The translations under genes were made by a program, and so were the position numbers. Shown here one piece after another: positions 44,281 to 53,101 of a stretch of 64,000 nucleotides of DNA. The stretch lies in assembly GCF_030812675.1 (NCBI RefSeq), contig NZ_JAUSTE010000002.1:1-64000 (forward strand), written 5' to 3'. The notes beneath the pieces are model-generated. The model was not told where the DNA came from, made no database searches, and was given only the letters and a program-made list of their open reading frames with translations. The DNA comes from Sinomonas atrocyanea (GTDB lineage: Bacteria > Actinomycetota > Actinomycetes > Actinomycetales > Micrococcaceae). Each line of letters opens with the position of its first letter. The stretch's first letter is position 1.

Positions 44281-45384
44281 TCAGGCCCGGCGCTCCACCA
44301 CCGCGTCGGCGAACGCCGCGAGCGAGTCCTTCACGACGCCCTCGGGCAGCGGCCGGAGGGCGGACTTCGCCGCGTCGGCCCACTCCCGCGCCACGGCCCA
44401 CGACTGCTCGGTCACGGGGTGCGAAGCGATCTCCCCGACGGCGGCAGCGAGCGCGTCGTCGCCGGAGAGGTCCGCGTCCAGGAAGCCGAGGACGCGCTGG
44501 GCGGAGGCGTCGCCGTCGGCCGCGGCGCGGCGCAGCAGCAGCACGGGCAGGGTCGGGACGCCCTCGCGCAGGTCCGTCCCGGCGATCTTGCCGGAGGTGA
44601 CCTTGCCGCCGGTGACGTCGATGACGTCGTCGGCCAGCTGGAACGCCACGCCCACCTTCTCGCCGTAGTCCACGAGCACCGACTCGTACTCGGACGGGGC
44701 GCCGGAGAAGATCACGCCGAACTGGCCGGCGGCGGCGATGAGCGAGCCGGTCTTGTCGGACAGCACGGAGATGTAGTGCTGCAGCGGGTCCTCGCCGTCG
44801 CGCGGGCCCACGGTCTCGTGCAGCTGCCCGAGGCAGAGCCGCTCGAACGTGCGCGCCTGGATGGACAGGGCGCGGCCGCCGAGGTCGGAGACGAGGATCG
44901 AGGCGCGGGCGAAGATGAGGTCGCCGGCCAGGATCGCCACGGTGTTGCCCCAGACCTCGTGGGCGGTGGGGGCGCCGCGGCGGTAGGGCGCGGAGTCCAT
45001 GACGTCGTCGTGGTACAGCGTGGCCAGGTGGGTGAGCTCCACGACAGCGGCGGCCTGCAGCACCTCGGCCCGCTCGGAATCGCCCAGGTGCGCGGCGAGG
45101 ATGGTCAGCAGCGGCCGGATGCGCTTGCCGCCGGCCTCCATGAGGTGCTTGCTCGTCGCGTCGGCGAGGGGGTCGGAGTTGGAGATGGCCTCGCGCAGGA
45201 CCCGCTCGACCCGCGCCATGCTCGTGGTGATCGCAGGGCCCAGCTCAGCGTCCTCGGCAATGGCGGCGAAGCCGGCAGGCAGCTGCATGCCGGCGGCGAT
45301 CGCCGTGGTGGTGGGAGGCGGCTCGGAGGACTCGGGGCGTCCGTGCCCCGCGTGCGTCCAGCGGCTGTCTGCAGATTCAGTCAC
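44281..45384 (-). CDS. Long-chain trans-polyprenyl diphosphate synthase (menaquinone side chain)
   Basis: 367 residues. GGKRIRPLL binds IPP, LYHDDVMDSAPYRRG is the first Asp-rich motif, FQLADDVIDVTG the second, and GTDLREGVPTLPVLLL is the conserved C-terminal region. Residues before the first Asp motif are small/aliphatic (ELTHLATL), as expected for long-chain products such as hepta- to nonaprenyl diphosphate. It is third in the menG-menJ-synthase run with 10-17 nt gaps, which points to the menaquinone tail. GTG start. The first ~40 residues are low-complexity. Confidence 0.9.
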   Translation of the reverse strand: MTESADSRWTHAGHGRPESSEPPPTTTAIAAGMQLPAGFAAIAEDAELGPAITTSMARVERVLREAISNSDPLADATSKHLMEAGGKRIRPLLTILAAHLGDSERAEVLQAAAVVELTHLATLYHDDVMDSAPYRRGAPTAHEVWGNTVAILAGDLIFARASILVSDLGGRALSIQARTFERLCLGQLHETVGPRDGEDPLQHYISVLSDKTGSLIAAAGQFGVIFSGAPSEYESVLVDYGEKVGVAFQLADDVIDVTGGKVTSGKIAGTDLREGVPTLPVLLLRRAAADGDASAQRVLGFLDADLSGDDALAAAVGEIASHPVTEQSWAVAREWADAAKSALRPLPEGVVKDSLAAFADAVVERRA

Positions 45385-45394
45385 GGTGTCAAGC

Positions 45395-46726
45395 CTAGCT
45401 TCCGGGGCGCGCTGCGGGCGCCGGGCGGGGTGGGGCGGTGTTCGACGTCGCGGGCACGAGCGCCTCGAGCACCCGGATCGCGGCGTCCGGCAGGCTCGTG
45501 CCCGGTCGGTCGGTGAGGTTGGCGAGCAGCCGCACCACGAGGCGCATGAGCGGCGGGACCGGCATCCCGGTGGCGAGCGCCGCGCGCATCGCGGCCGGGT
45601 GGCCGATCAGCGCCGCGAAGGCGCGCCCGAGCGTGAAGTGGCTCCCCCACTCGCGCCGGACCCGGTCCGCGTAGGCGCCCAGGCGACGGTCGACGTCGGC
45701 CTCCTCCGGCCGTGCCCGGCCCGCCGCGCGCTGGGCTGCTGCGGCGTCCACGAGGTGCTGGGCGGCGAACCGCCCGGACTCCATGGCGTACGAGATGCCT
45801 TCGCCGTTGAAGGGGCTGACCATGCCGCCGGCGTCGCCGAGGAGGGCCATGCCGGGGACCACGTGCGGGGTGCGGTTGAAGCCCATGGGGAGGGCTGCGC
45901 CGCGGATGGGCCCGACCTGGTTCTCCTCGGCGAAGCCCCACTCCCCGGGCATTCCGGCGGTCCATTCGCGCAGCACCTGGCGGTAGTCGAGCCTGCCGAA
46001 CTCCTTGGAGGAGTTGAGGATGCCGAGCCCCACGTTGCAGGTGCCGTCGCCCACGCCGAACACCCAGCCATAGCCGGGCAGGGGCTTGCCGTCGGCGCCG
46101 GGCAGCTCGAGCCAGCCCTCCATCCAGTCGTCCTCGTGGCGGGGACTCTCGAAGTAGGTGCGGTAGGCCACGCCGAGGGGGCGGTCGTCGCGCTTGGCCA
46201 GGCCGCGGGACACCGCGGCGCGGGTCGAGTTGCCGTCGGCCGCGAGGACCACGTCGGCGCGGAAGTCGCGCGTCTCGCCGGTCTTCTTGCCGGCCTCGTC
46301 GAGGAGGTGGGCGCGGGCACCCACCACGCGGCCGGCGTCGTCCGTCAGCACCTCCGTGACCGAGTGGCCTTCGAGGATCTGCGCCCCGGCGGAGCGGGCG
46401 TGCGCGGCGAGGGCCTCGTCGAAGCCGAGCCGGGTGCGCACCAGGCCGTAGTCGGGGAAGCCGTCGAGGTCGGGCCACGGGAGCTCGAGGGTGCGGCCGC
46501 CGGCGATGAGGCGCAGGCCGCGGTTGCGGCGCCAGCCGTCCTCGGCGGCGTGCGGGAGCCCGAGCAGCTGGATCTCGCGCACGGCGCGGGGCGTGAGCCC
46601 GTCCCCGCAGACCTTCTCGCGCGGGAAGCGGGTCTTCTCGAGCACGGTGACGGGCACGCCCGAGCGCGCGAGGTGGTGGGCTGCGGTCGAGCCGGCCGGG
46701 CCGGCTCCGACGATCAGGACGTCCAC
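45395..46726 (-). CDS. menJ: Geranylgeranyl reductase-family flavoprotein, MenJ-like
   Basis: 443 residues. MDVLIVGAGPAGSTAAHHLA is the FAD-binding motif with EKTRFPREKVCGDGLTPRA, the PxxK-CG(D)G signature of geranylgeranyl reductases. GDAGGMVSPFNGEGISYAMESG is the second FAD motif. In mycobacteria MenJ (beneath the menG-grcC genes) saturates one isoprene unit of menaquinone. The same neighbours here (MenG upstream, polyprenyl synthase downstream) support that role over archaeal-type lipid reduction. Confidence 0.88.
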   Translation of the reverse strand: MDVLIVGAGPAGSTAAHHLARSGVPVTVLEKTRFPREKVCGDGLTPRAVREIQLLGLPHAAEDGWRRNRGLRLIAGGRTLELPWPDLDGFPDYGLVRTRLGFDEALAAHARSAGAQILEGHSVTEVLTDDAGRVVGARAHLLDEAGKKTGETRDFRADVVLAADGNSTRAAVSRGLAKRDDRPLGVAYRTYFESPRHEDDWMEGWLELPGADGKPLPGYGWVFGVGDGTCNVGLGILNSSKEFGRLDYRQVLREWTAGMPGEWGFAEENQVGPIRGAALPMGFNRTPHVVPGMALLGDAGGMVSPFNGEGISYAMESGRFAAQHLVDAAAAQRAAGRARPEEADVDRRLGAYADRVRREWGSHFTLGRAFAALIGHPAAMRAALATGMPVPPLMRLVVRLLANLTDRPGTSLPDAAIRVLEALVPATSNTAPPRPAPAARPGS

Positions 46727-46743
46727 GGTGGATCCGCCTCGCG

Positions 46744-47526
46744 TCAGCGGGACGCGGAGCGGCGCGCGCGCCGGACCTGGGCAGCCGCCCCGGACGGCGC
46801 CTCGGCGGCGGCGTCGGGCTTGTAGGCGCGGTGCACGGCCACGATCCCGCCGGAGAGGTTGCGGTAGGTCACGTCGGTCCAGCCGGCCTCGGACAGCCAG
46901 GCGGCCAGATTGTCCTGGTCCGGCCAGGCGCGGATCGACTCGGCGAGGTACACGTAGGCGTCCGGGTTGGAGGAGGCGCGGCGGGCGATCTCGGGCAGGG
47001 CGCGCATGAGGTACTCGACGTACATGGTGCGCCAGAGGGGGTTCACCGGGGAGGAGAACTCGGCGATGACGAGCCGGCCGCCGGGCTTGGTCACGCGCAG
47101 CATCTCGGCGAGGGCCTTGCGGGGGTCGGTCACGTTGCGCAGCCCGAAGCTGATGGTGACGGCGTCGAAGGAGCCGTCTGCGAAGGGCAGGTTGGTCGCG
47201 TCGCCGGCGATGAAGTCGATGTCGGGGCGGCGGCGCTTGCCCACCCGGAGCATGCCGAGGGAGAAGTCGCAGGCGACGACGTCGACCCCCGCGTCCGCGT
47301 AGGGCTCGGAGGAGGTGCCCGTCCCGGCGGCGAGGTCGAGGACCCGCTGGCCGGGGCCGGCGTCGACCGCATCGAGCACGATCTTCCGCCAGCGGCGCGT
47401 CTGGCCGAGGGAGAGGAGGTCGTTCATGACGTCGTACCGCGGTGCGACCTCGTCGAACATGGTGGCGACCTCGTCGGGCCGCTTCTCAAGGGATGCCCTG
47501 CTGCCTGCGCTGCTCACCCGCACCAT
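46744..47526 (-). CDS. menG: Demethylmenaquinone methyltransferase
   Basis: 260 residues. [25 protein letters not shown] is the UbiE/MenG family signature 1. [16 protein letters not shown] is SAM motif I, and [30 protein letters not shown] the second signature. It performs the last menaquinone step, SAM-dependent C-methylation. ATG at 47526 (MVRVSSAG) starts 11 nt after the dehydrogenase stop; no clear ribosome-binding site is visible, so GTG at 47517 is possible. The basic C-terminal tail (RRARRSASR) may aid membrane contact. Confidence 0.93.
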   Translation of the reverse strand: MVRVSSAGSRASLEKRPDEVATMFDEVAPRYDVMNDLLSLGQTRRWRKIVLDAVDAGPGQRVLDLAAGTGTSSEPYADAGVDVVACDFSLGMLRVGKRRRPDIDFIAGDATNLPFADGSFDAVTISFGLRNVTDPRKALAEMLRVTKPGGRLVIAEFSSPVNPLWRTMYVEYLMRALPEIARRASSNPDAYVYLAESIRAWPDQDNLAAWLSEAGWTDVTYRNLSGGIVAVHRAYKPDAAAEAPSGAAAQVRRARRSASR

Positions 47527-47537
47527 TCTGCCAAACT

Positions 47538-48554
47538 TCAGAACCGCAGCAGGACCTTGGACGAGCCGGTGCGGCGGTCCCCCGCCACGCGGAAGGCTTC
47601 GACGGCGTCCTCGGCGGCGAACTCGTGGGTGAGGAGGGGCCCCACGTCGAGTCCGTCGGCGAGGTACTGCAGCGCTGCGGCCATCTCGTCGACGAAGCGG
47701 AAGGTGCCGCGGTAGTCCACCTCGCGGAACACGAGCGCGCCGAGGGACACCGGGATGTCCCCGGCGGGCAGGTTGCCGACCTGGACCACGGTGCCGCCCC
47801 GGCGGACGGCACGCAGGACGGCGGTCACCGCGGCGGGCGCGCCGGAGGCCTCGAAGACCACCTCGGCCTCGGGCAGCGCGGCGCCCCCCGAGAGGTCGAC
47901 GGCCTCGTGGGCGCCCATCCTCCGCGCCACCTCGAGTGACGCCGGGGCGAGGTCTGCGGCGATGACGCGGGCGGCGCCGGCCCGGCGCGCGGCCGCGACG
48001 ACGAGTGCGCCGATGGGGCCGGCGCCGTTGACCAGGACGGTGCGGCCGCGCACGTCCCCGGCCCGGCTGACGGCGTGGATCGCGACGCCGAGCGGCTCGG
48101 CGACGGCGGCCTGGCGCGTGCTCACGCCCTCGGGCACGGCGCGCAGCTGGCCCGCCGGGACCACGGTGCGGGCGGAGAAGGCGCCCTGGGTGTGCGGCCG
48201 GGACGCGGCGGAGCCGAGGTAGCGCACTGACTCGCACAGGTTGGGCCGGCCCTCCGTGCAGTGCGCGCACCGACCGCACACCGTGGCGGGGTGGACGGCC
48301 ACCCGCTGGCCCACCTCGAAGCCGGTCACGGCCTCGCCGAGGGCCGCGATGCGCCCGGCGACCTCATGGCCGAGCACGAGCGGATCGCGCAGGACGCTCA
48401 GCCCCGAGGCGCCGTGCCGGAGGTAGGAGAGGTCGCTGCCGCAGATGCCGCCGTACTCGACCGCCACGACCGCGTCGTGGGGTCCGGGCTCCTGCTCCGG
48501 CACCGGATCGAGGCGCAGGTCCCCGGCGGCGTGGACAACGACGGCAACGCTCAC
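47538..48554 (-). CDS. Zinc-dependent polyol dehydrogenase, L-idonate 5-dehydrogenase-like
   Basis: 338 residues, medium-chain dehydrogenase. [14 protein letters not shown] gives the catalytic-zinc Cys, [14 protein letters not shown] the zinc His-Glu pair, and [15 protein letters not shown] the four structural-zinc cysteines. [22 protein letters not shown] is the NAD(P) Rossmann motif. [18 protein letters not shown] resembles L-idonate/sorbitol dehydrogenases. GTG at 48554 follows AGGAGG. It precedes menG with an 11-nt gap, but no functional link to menaquinone is known; sharing a transcript may be incidental. Confidence 0.85.
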   Translation of the reverse strand: MSVAVVVHAAGDLRLDPVPEQEPGPHDAVVAVEYGGICGSDLSYLRHGASGLSVLRDPLVLGHEVAGRIAALGEAVTGFEVGQRVAVHPATVCGRCAHCTEGRPNLCESVRYLGSAASRPHTQGAFSARTVVPAGQLRAVPEGVSTRQAAVAEPLGVAIHAVSRAGDVRGRTVLVNGAGPIGALVVAAARRAGAARVIAADLAPASLEVARRMGAHEAVDLSGGAALPEAEVVFEASGAPAAVTAVLRAVRRGGTVVQVGNLPAGDIPVSLGALVFREVDYRGTFRFVDEMAAALQYLADGLDVGPLLTHEFAAEDAVEAFRVAGDRRTGSSKVLLRF

Positions 48555-48640
48555 GGGACCTCCTGTGCAGGGCAAGCGGACGGCCGTCAGGATAGCGGCG
48601 CCGCGCTCGTCCCGTCTACGGCGAGGCGGCGCCCCCGGCG

Positions 48641-48681
48641 GCTCCCCGCGCCCGCGGGCCTGCTCCCCGCGCCCGCGGGCC
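48641..48681. repeat. Two 20-bp direct repeats before menF
   Basis: GCTCCCCGCGCCCGCGGGCC occurs at 48641-48660 and again at 48662-48681. They lie in the divergent region between the dehydrogenase and menF. Each copy contains a CCGCGG-centred palindrome. TAGGCT at 48709-48714 is the likely menF -10, ten bases before the ATG. Function of the duplication is unknown. Confidence 0.55.
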
Positions 48682-48723
48682 CGCTCCGGAGCCCTGCCGG
48701 TTACCGCGTAGGCTTGATCCATC

Positions 48724-50073
48724 ATGAAGCACCCCTTGCGCGCCCTCACGGTCACTCTGGGCCCGGCCGTCCTCGGCGCCACCGACCTCGCCGCAGGCCT
48801 CACGGACGCGCAGGTGCAGTGCTGGATCCGCCGCGGCGAGGGCCAGATCGGGTTCGGCGAGACGGCCCGCTTCACGGCCACCGGCGCGGACCGGTTCATC
48901 GACGCCGAGGCGTGGTGGAAGCAGCTCACGCTCGAGGCCGAGGTGGTGGACCGCGTGGGCCACCCCGGGACCGGCCTGCTGGCATTCGGCAGCTTCGCCT
49001 TCTCCCGCACCTCCCACTTCCTCTCCCGCCTCGTGGTCCCCGAGCTCGTGATCGGCATCCGCGACGGCGCCGCCTGGGCCACGCTGGTGACCAGCGACGG
49101 GACCGAGCCCACCGACGCGGCGGTGCAGGCCGCCGTCGGGCGCGTCCTCGATCCCGCCGGCGGCTCGCGCGGCCCGGTCGCGGGGGGACGCACGACGGCG
49201 GGTGCGGGCTCGGGCACGGACCGCGCCGGCGGCGGGCCGGTGACCCTCTCCCCCGGCTCGCTGGGCGAGCAGCGGTGGATGGACGCCGTGGCCGCCGGGG
49301 TCGAGCGGATCGCGGCGGGCGGGCTCGAGAAGCTCGTCCTCGCCCGGGACATCGTGGTGCACCGGGGCGCCGGGATCGACCGGCACGAGGTGCTGCGCCG
49401 GCTCGCTGCGGCCTACCGCGACACGTGGGTGTACGGGGTCGACGGCCTGGTGGGCGCCACCCCCGAGATGCTCATCCAGGTCGAGGGGCGCACGGCGCAG
49501 GCCCGGGTCCTCGCGGGCACGATCGACCGCCGCGACGCCAACGGCCAGGGGCTCGAGTACGCGGAGCGCGTGCTGGCCGGCTCGCCCAAGCAGCGGCACG
49601 AGCACGAGATCGCCATCCAGTCGCTGACCACGGCGCTCGCCCCGTTCTCCGAGGCCATGAACGCCCATGACGAGCCGTTCATCCTCGAGCTGCCCAACGT
49701 GTACCACCTCGCCTCCGACGTGAAGGCCGAGCTCGTGGACGTGGAGGGGCACATCCCCACCTCGCTCGCGCTCGTCAACGCGCTGCACCCGACCGCCGCG
49801 GTCTGCGGCACCCCCACCTCCGTGGCCGGGGCGCTCATCCGCGAGCTCGAGGCGCTGGACCGCGGGCCCTACGCGGGGCCGGTGGGATGGCTGGACGCGG
49901 CCGGCAACGGCGAGTGGGGCATCGCGCTCCGCGGTGGGGTCATCGAGACGCCGACGTCTATGCGCCTGTACGCGGGCTGCGGGATCGTGGAGGCGTCCCA
50001 GCCGACTGCCGAGCTCGCCGAGACGTGGGCCAAGTTCCGGCCGATGCTCGAGGCCCTCGGCGTCGAGCGCTGA
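48724..50073 (+). CDS. menF: Isochorismate synthase
   Basis: 449 residues, chorismate-binding enzyme fold. GGLEKLVLARDIVV opens the catalytic domain, VGATPEMLIQVEGR follows, and ARVLAGTIDRRD, SPKQRHEHEIAI and HPTAAVCGTPTSVA are conserved MenF/EntC motifs (the HEHEI Glu binds Mg2+). It converts chorismate to isochorismate at the entry of menaquinone synthesis. It is on the plus strand while the other men genes are on minus. A Gly/Pro/Ala-rich linker at about residues 143-175 includes DNA similar to the GC element next to the 32-bp repeats. Confidence 0.93.
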   Translation: MKHPLRALTVTLGPAVLGATDLAAGLTDAQVQCWIRRGEGQIGFGETARFTATGADRFIDAEAWWKQLTLEAEVVDRVGHPGTGLLAFGSFAFSRTSHFLSRLVVPELVIGIRDGAAWATLVTSDGTEPTDAAVQAAVGRVLDPAGGSRGPVAGGRTTAGAGSGTDRAGGGPVTLSPGSLGEQRWMDAVAAGVERIAAGGLEKLVLARDIVVHRGAGIDRHEVLRRLAAAYRDTWVYGVDGLVGATPEMLIQVEGRTAQARVLAGTIDRRDANGQGLEYAERVLAGSPKQRHEHEIAIQSLTTALAPFSEAMNAHDEPFILELPNVYHLASDVKAELVDVEGHIPTSLALVNALHPTAAVCGTPTSVAGALIRELEALDRGPYAGPVGWLDAAGNGEWGIALRGGVIETPTSMRLYAGCGIVEASQPTAELAETWAKFRPMLEALGVER

Positions 50074-50094
50074 CGCAGGACCCCACAAGCGGAC

Positions 50095-50139
50095 GCCAGA
50101 GACCCCACAACCTCTTGGGGAGGTTGCGGGGTCTCTGGC
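50095..50139. terminator. Bidirectional terminator between menF and the ABC operon
   Basis: GCCAGAGACCCCACAACCTC (50095-50114), loop TTGGG, and a complementary arm (50120-50139) with one A-C mismatch. It sits between convergent stops at 50073 and 50163, so it can end both transcripts. Confidence 0.8.
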
Positions 50140-50162
50140 CGCACTGTGCGGGGTCTTCGGCG

Positions 50163-50969
50163 CTAGAGGACCTTGCCGAGGAAGGCCTGGGTGCGCTCGT
50201 GCTGCGGGCTGGCGATGACGTCCCGCGGCTTGCCGGACTCCACCACGACGCCGCCGTCCATGAAGGTCAGGGTGTCGCCGACCTCGCGGGCGAAGCCGAT
50301 CTCGTGGGTCACCACGATCATGGTCATGCCCGAGGCCGCGAGGTCCTTCATGACGTTCAGGACGTCGCCCACGAGCTCCGGGTCGAGCGCGGAGGTGGGC
50401 TCGTCGAACAGCATGAGCTCGGGTTCCATGGCCAGCGCCCTCGCGATGGCCACGCGCTGCTGCTGGCCGCCGGAGAGCTGGGCCGGGTAGTGGCCCGCCC
50501 GGTCGGACAAGCCGACCTGGTCGAGGAGCTCGAGGGCCCGCTTCTTGGCCGTGGCCTTGTTCTGGCCCTTCACCTGCACCGGCGCCTCGATGACGTTCTC
50601 GAGGGCGGTCTTGTGCCCGAAGAGATTGAACCGCTGGAACACCATGCCGATGTTGCGGCGCTGGCGCGCGACGTCCTTGACGGTGAGCTCGTGCAGCTTG
50701 CCGCCGTGCTCGCGGTAGCCGATGAGCTCGCCGTTGACCCGGATCCGCCCGGCGCTGATCGTCTCGAGGTGGTTGATGCAGCGCAGGAGCGTGGACTTGC
50801 CGGAGCCGGAGGGCCCGATGAGCACCGCCACCTCGCCCTGCCTGACCGTCATGTCGATCCCGCGGAGCACGTGGTGCTGGCCGAAGTACTTGTGCACGCC
50901 CTCGACGCGCACGATCTCCTGGGTCCCGGGGGCGACGCGGTGCGTGCCCTCGGCAGCTGCTGCGCTCAT
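50163..50969 (-). CDS. Polar amino-acid ABC transporter ATP-binding protein
   Basis: 268 residues. Walker A is [12 protein letters not shown]-loop in [18 protein letters not shown], signature [15 protein letters not shown], Walker [13 protein letters not shown] and H-loop [12 protein letters not shown]. FNLFxHxTALENV together with [10 protein letters not shown] is typical of GlnQ/HisP-type importers. It overlaps the permease stop by 4 nt (ATGA). It couples ATP hydrolysis to import of an amino acid bound by the lipoprotein encoded at 51973-52914. Confidence 0.93.
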   Translation of the reverse strand: MSAAAAEGTHRVAPGTQEIVRVEGVHKYFGQHHVLRGIDMTVRQGEVAVLIGPSGSGKSTLLRCINHLETISAGRIRVNGELIGYREHGGKLHELTVKDVARQRRNIGMVFQRFNLFGHKTALENVIEAPVQVKGQNKATAKKRALELLDQVGLSDRAGHYPAQLSGGQQQRVAIARALAMEPELMLFDEPTSALDPELVGDVLNVMKDLAASGMTMIVVTHEIGFAREVGDTLTFMDGGVVVESGKPRDVIASPQHERTQAFLGKVL

Positions 50970-51976
50970 CGTCCGCTCTCCTCGATGTCCTTGCCGGCCA
51001 CGGTGGGGCCGCCGGGCATGGTGTCCGACGCCGGCCCCAGGCCTGCCGCCGCGGCCTTCGCCGCCGCCGCATTCACCGGGGCGGGGACGAGGTTGTCCAC
51101 GCCCTTGCCGTAGTACTTCTCGATGTAGTGCTGGCCCACCATGAGGATGCTCGTCACGAGCAGGTACCAGGTCGCCGCGACCATGAGCAGCGGGATGGGC
51201 AGGTAGGTGCGGTTGGCCAGCGTGTTGGTCACGAAGGTGAGGTCCAGCGTGAACGGCACGGCCAGGACCAGCGAGGTGGTCTTGAGCATGCCGATCGTCT
51301 CGTTGCCCGTGGGCGGCACGATCACGCGCATGGCCTGGGGCAGCACGATCCGCCACATGATCTTGGTCCCGCGCATGCCCAGCGCCTCGGCGGCCTCGGT
51401 CTGGCCCCGGTCCACGGACTTGAGGCCCGCCCGGAAGATCTCCGCGAGGTAGGCGGACTCGTTCAGGCCCAGACCGAGGACTGCGGCCCAGAAGGAGTTC
51501 AGCAGGTCCTGCGTGGTGAAGCTGAACAGCTCGGGGCCGAACGGGACGCCCACGGCGATCTTCGGGTAGAGCACCGCGACGAGGCCCCAGAAGATGAGCT
51601 GCGTGTAGACCGGGGTCCCGCGGAAGAACCAGACCCAGAACCAGGACGACCAGCGGAAGATCGGGTTGTCCGACTGGCGCATGAACGCCAGCAGGACCGC
51701 GAGCACGATCGCCAGGACCATCGAGAGCACGGTGAGCAGGAGCGTCCACCCGACGCCCCGGACCACGTTCACATCGAGGATGTACAGGACGTAGGTGTCC
51801 CAGTGGAAGTTCTCGTTCGTCGCCAGGCTCTGGACGGCCAGGGCCACGATCACGAGGATGACGGCGGCCCCCACCCACCGCCACGGGTGGCGCACCGGGA
51901 CGGCCTTGATCAGCTCCGGTGCACCGCCCTTGGACGTCTGGACTGTCTCAGCCCGGTGTGTGGTCATCTCAGTCAC
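50966..51976 (-). CDS. Polar amino-acid ABC transporter permease
   Basis: 336 residues. Cytoplasmic N-terminus of ~35, then several hydrophobic segments; [24 protein letters not shown] and [16 protein letters not shown] are the HisM/GlnP family motifs, and [31 protein letters not shown] is the EAA-type coupling loop. A long Ala-rich C-terminal tail follows. GTG at 51976 overlaps the binding-protein stop by 4 nt. As only one permease gene exists, it likely works as a homodimer. Confidence 0.92.
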   Translation of the reverse strand: MTEMTTHRAETVQTSKGGAPELIKAVPVRHPWRWVGAAVILVIVALAVQSLATNENFHWDTYVLYILDVNVVRGVGWTLLLTVLSMVLAIVLAVLLAFMRQSDNPIFRWSSWFWVWFFRGTPVYTQLIFWGLVAVLYPKIAVGVPFGPELFSFTTQDLLNSFWAAVLGLGLNESAYLAEIFRAGLKSVDRGQTEAAEALGMRGTKIMWRIVLPQAMRVIVPPTGNETIGMLKTTSLVLAVPFTLDLTFVTNTLANRTYLPIPLLMVAATWYLLVTSILMVGQHYIEKYYGKGVDNLVPAPVNAAAAKAAAAGLGPASDTMPGGPTVAGKDIEESGR

Positions 51977-52914
51977 GAGGAGGGGGTCGGGTTGACTTCA
52001 GACTTGGTGACGGCGCCCTCGGAGTTGTTCCACGTGTCGAGGATCTTCTTGTAGGTGCCATCGGCCATGAGCTTGGTCATGACCTTCTGGACGAGGTCGG
52101 CCAGCGCGGTGTCGCTCTTGGCGACCGCGATGCCCTGGGGGGCGGCGTCGTAGGTGTCGCCGAGCTTCTCGACGGCGCCCTTGGTCTGCTGGACGGCGTA
52201 GCCGATGATCGGCGAGTCCGCGGCCATGGCGTCGAGGCTGCCGTTGACCAGGCGCGTGTTGAGGTCCGTCTGGGCCTTGAGCGAGACGATGTTGATGGCC
52301 GGCTTGCCCGCCGCGGTGCACTTGGCGTTGCGGTCCTTGAGGTCCGGGTCCTCCTGGACGGTTCCGGTCTGGACGCCGATGGTCTTGCCGCAGACGTCGT
52401 CGAGGGAGAACTTCTTCGGGTTGCCCTTCTGGACGGCCCATGCGGTGCCGGCGTTGAAATAGCTCACGAAGTTGACGGCCGCGAGGCGCTCCTTGTTGAT
52501 GGTGAAGGAGCTGATGCCGAGGTCGTACTTGGGGCCGAGGGCGGGCAGGATGCCCGTGAACTCCGCGGTCTGCACGTCGGTCTTGAGGCCCAGCGTGGCG
52601 CCGATGGCCTTCGCGAGGTCGACATCGTAGCCCATCGGGGTGTGGTTGTCCGCGCCGCCGAGGAACTCCGCCGGGGCGTAGGACGTGTCGGAGCCGACCA
52701 CGAGCGTGCCCTTGGACTTGATCGAGGCCGGGACCTGCGAGGCGAGGGAGTCGTCCTTGGCCACGGTGCTCGGGTCGAACGACGCCGACGCCGAACCCGA
52801 GGGCTGGCTCCCCCCGCCGCCCGTCTCGGAGGCGTTGGTGCAGGCCGTGAGGGCGAGGGCACCGACGGCGAGCACGGCTGCGCCCTTGGCCGCGAGCTTC
52901 GCGGAGAAAGTCAT
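51973..52914 (-). CDS. Amino-acid ABC transporter substrate-binding lipoprotein
   Basis: 313 residues. AVLAVGALALTACTNAS is a lipoprotein signal with lipobox LTAC; the mature start is followed by a Ser/Gly-rich linker. GTLVVGSDTSYAPAEFLG, PMGYDVDLAKAIGATLGL and IGVQTGTVQEDPDL are solute-binding family 3 motifs (polar amino acids). It is first in the operon. ATG at 52914 with AAAGG upstream is chosen over the longer start at 52968. The exact amino acid bound is not predictable. Confidence 0.92.
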   Translation of the reverse strand: MTFSAKLAAKGAAVLAVGALALTACTNASETGGGGSQPSGSASASFDPSTVAKDDSLASQVPASIKSKGTLVVGSDTSYAPAEFLGGADNHTPMGYDVDLAKAIGATLGLKTDVQTAEFTGILPALGPKYDLGISSFTINKERLAAVNFVSYFNAGTAWAVQKGNPKKFSLDDVCGKTIGVQTGTVQEDPDLKDRNAKCTAAGKPAINIVSLKAQTDLNTRLVNGSLDAMAADSPIIGYAVQQTKGAVEKLGDTYDAAPQGIAVAKSDTALADLVQKVMTKLMADGTYKKILDTWNNSEGAVTKSEVNPTPSS

Positions 52915-53101
52915 GTCTCTACCTTTACTTTTCAGGTACGTGTCGAGAGTGCTAATGCGACGTCCCATCCTACCCCCGCCGGAAGCGAGGTGAGATGTGC
53001 ATCACAGGCAACTAATGTTCATCATTGGACAATATTGTGGGCGGCTGCGCAACCCCGCCGCGGACAGCGGGTTCCGGAATACCAGACGGCGGCGTCCAGG
53101 A

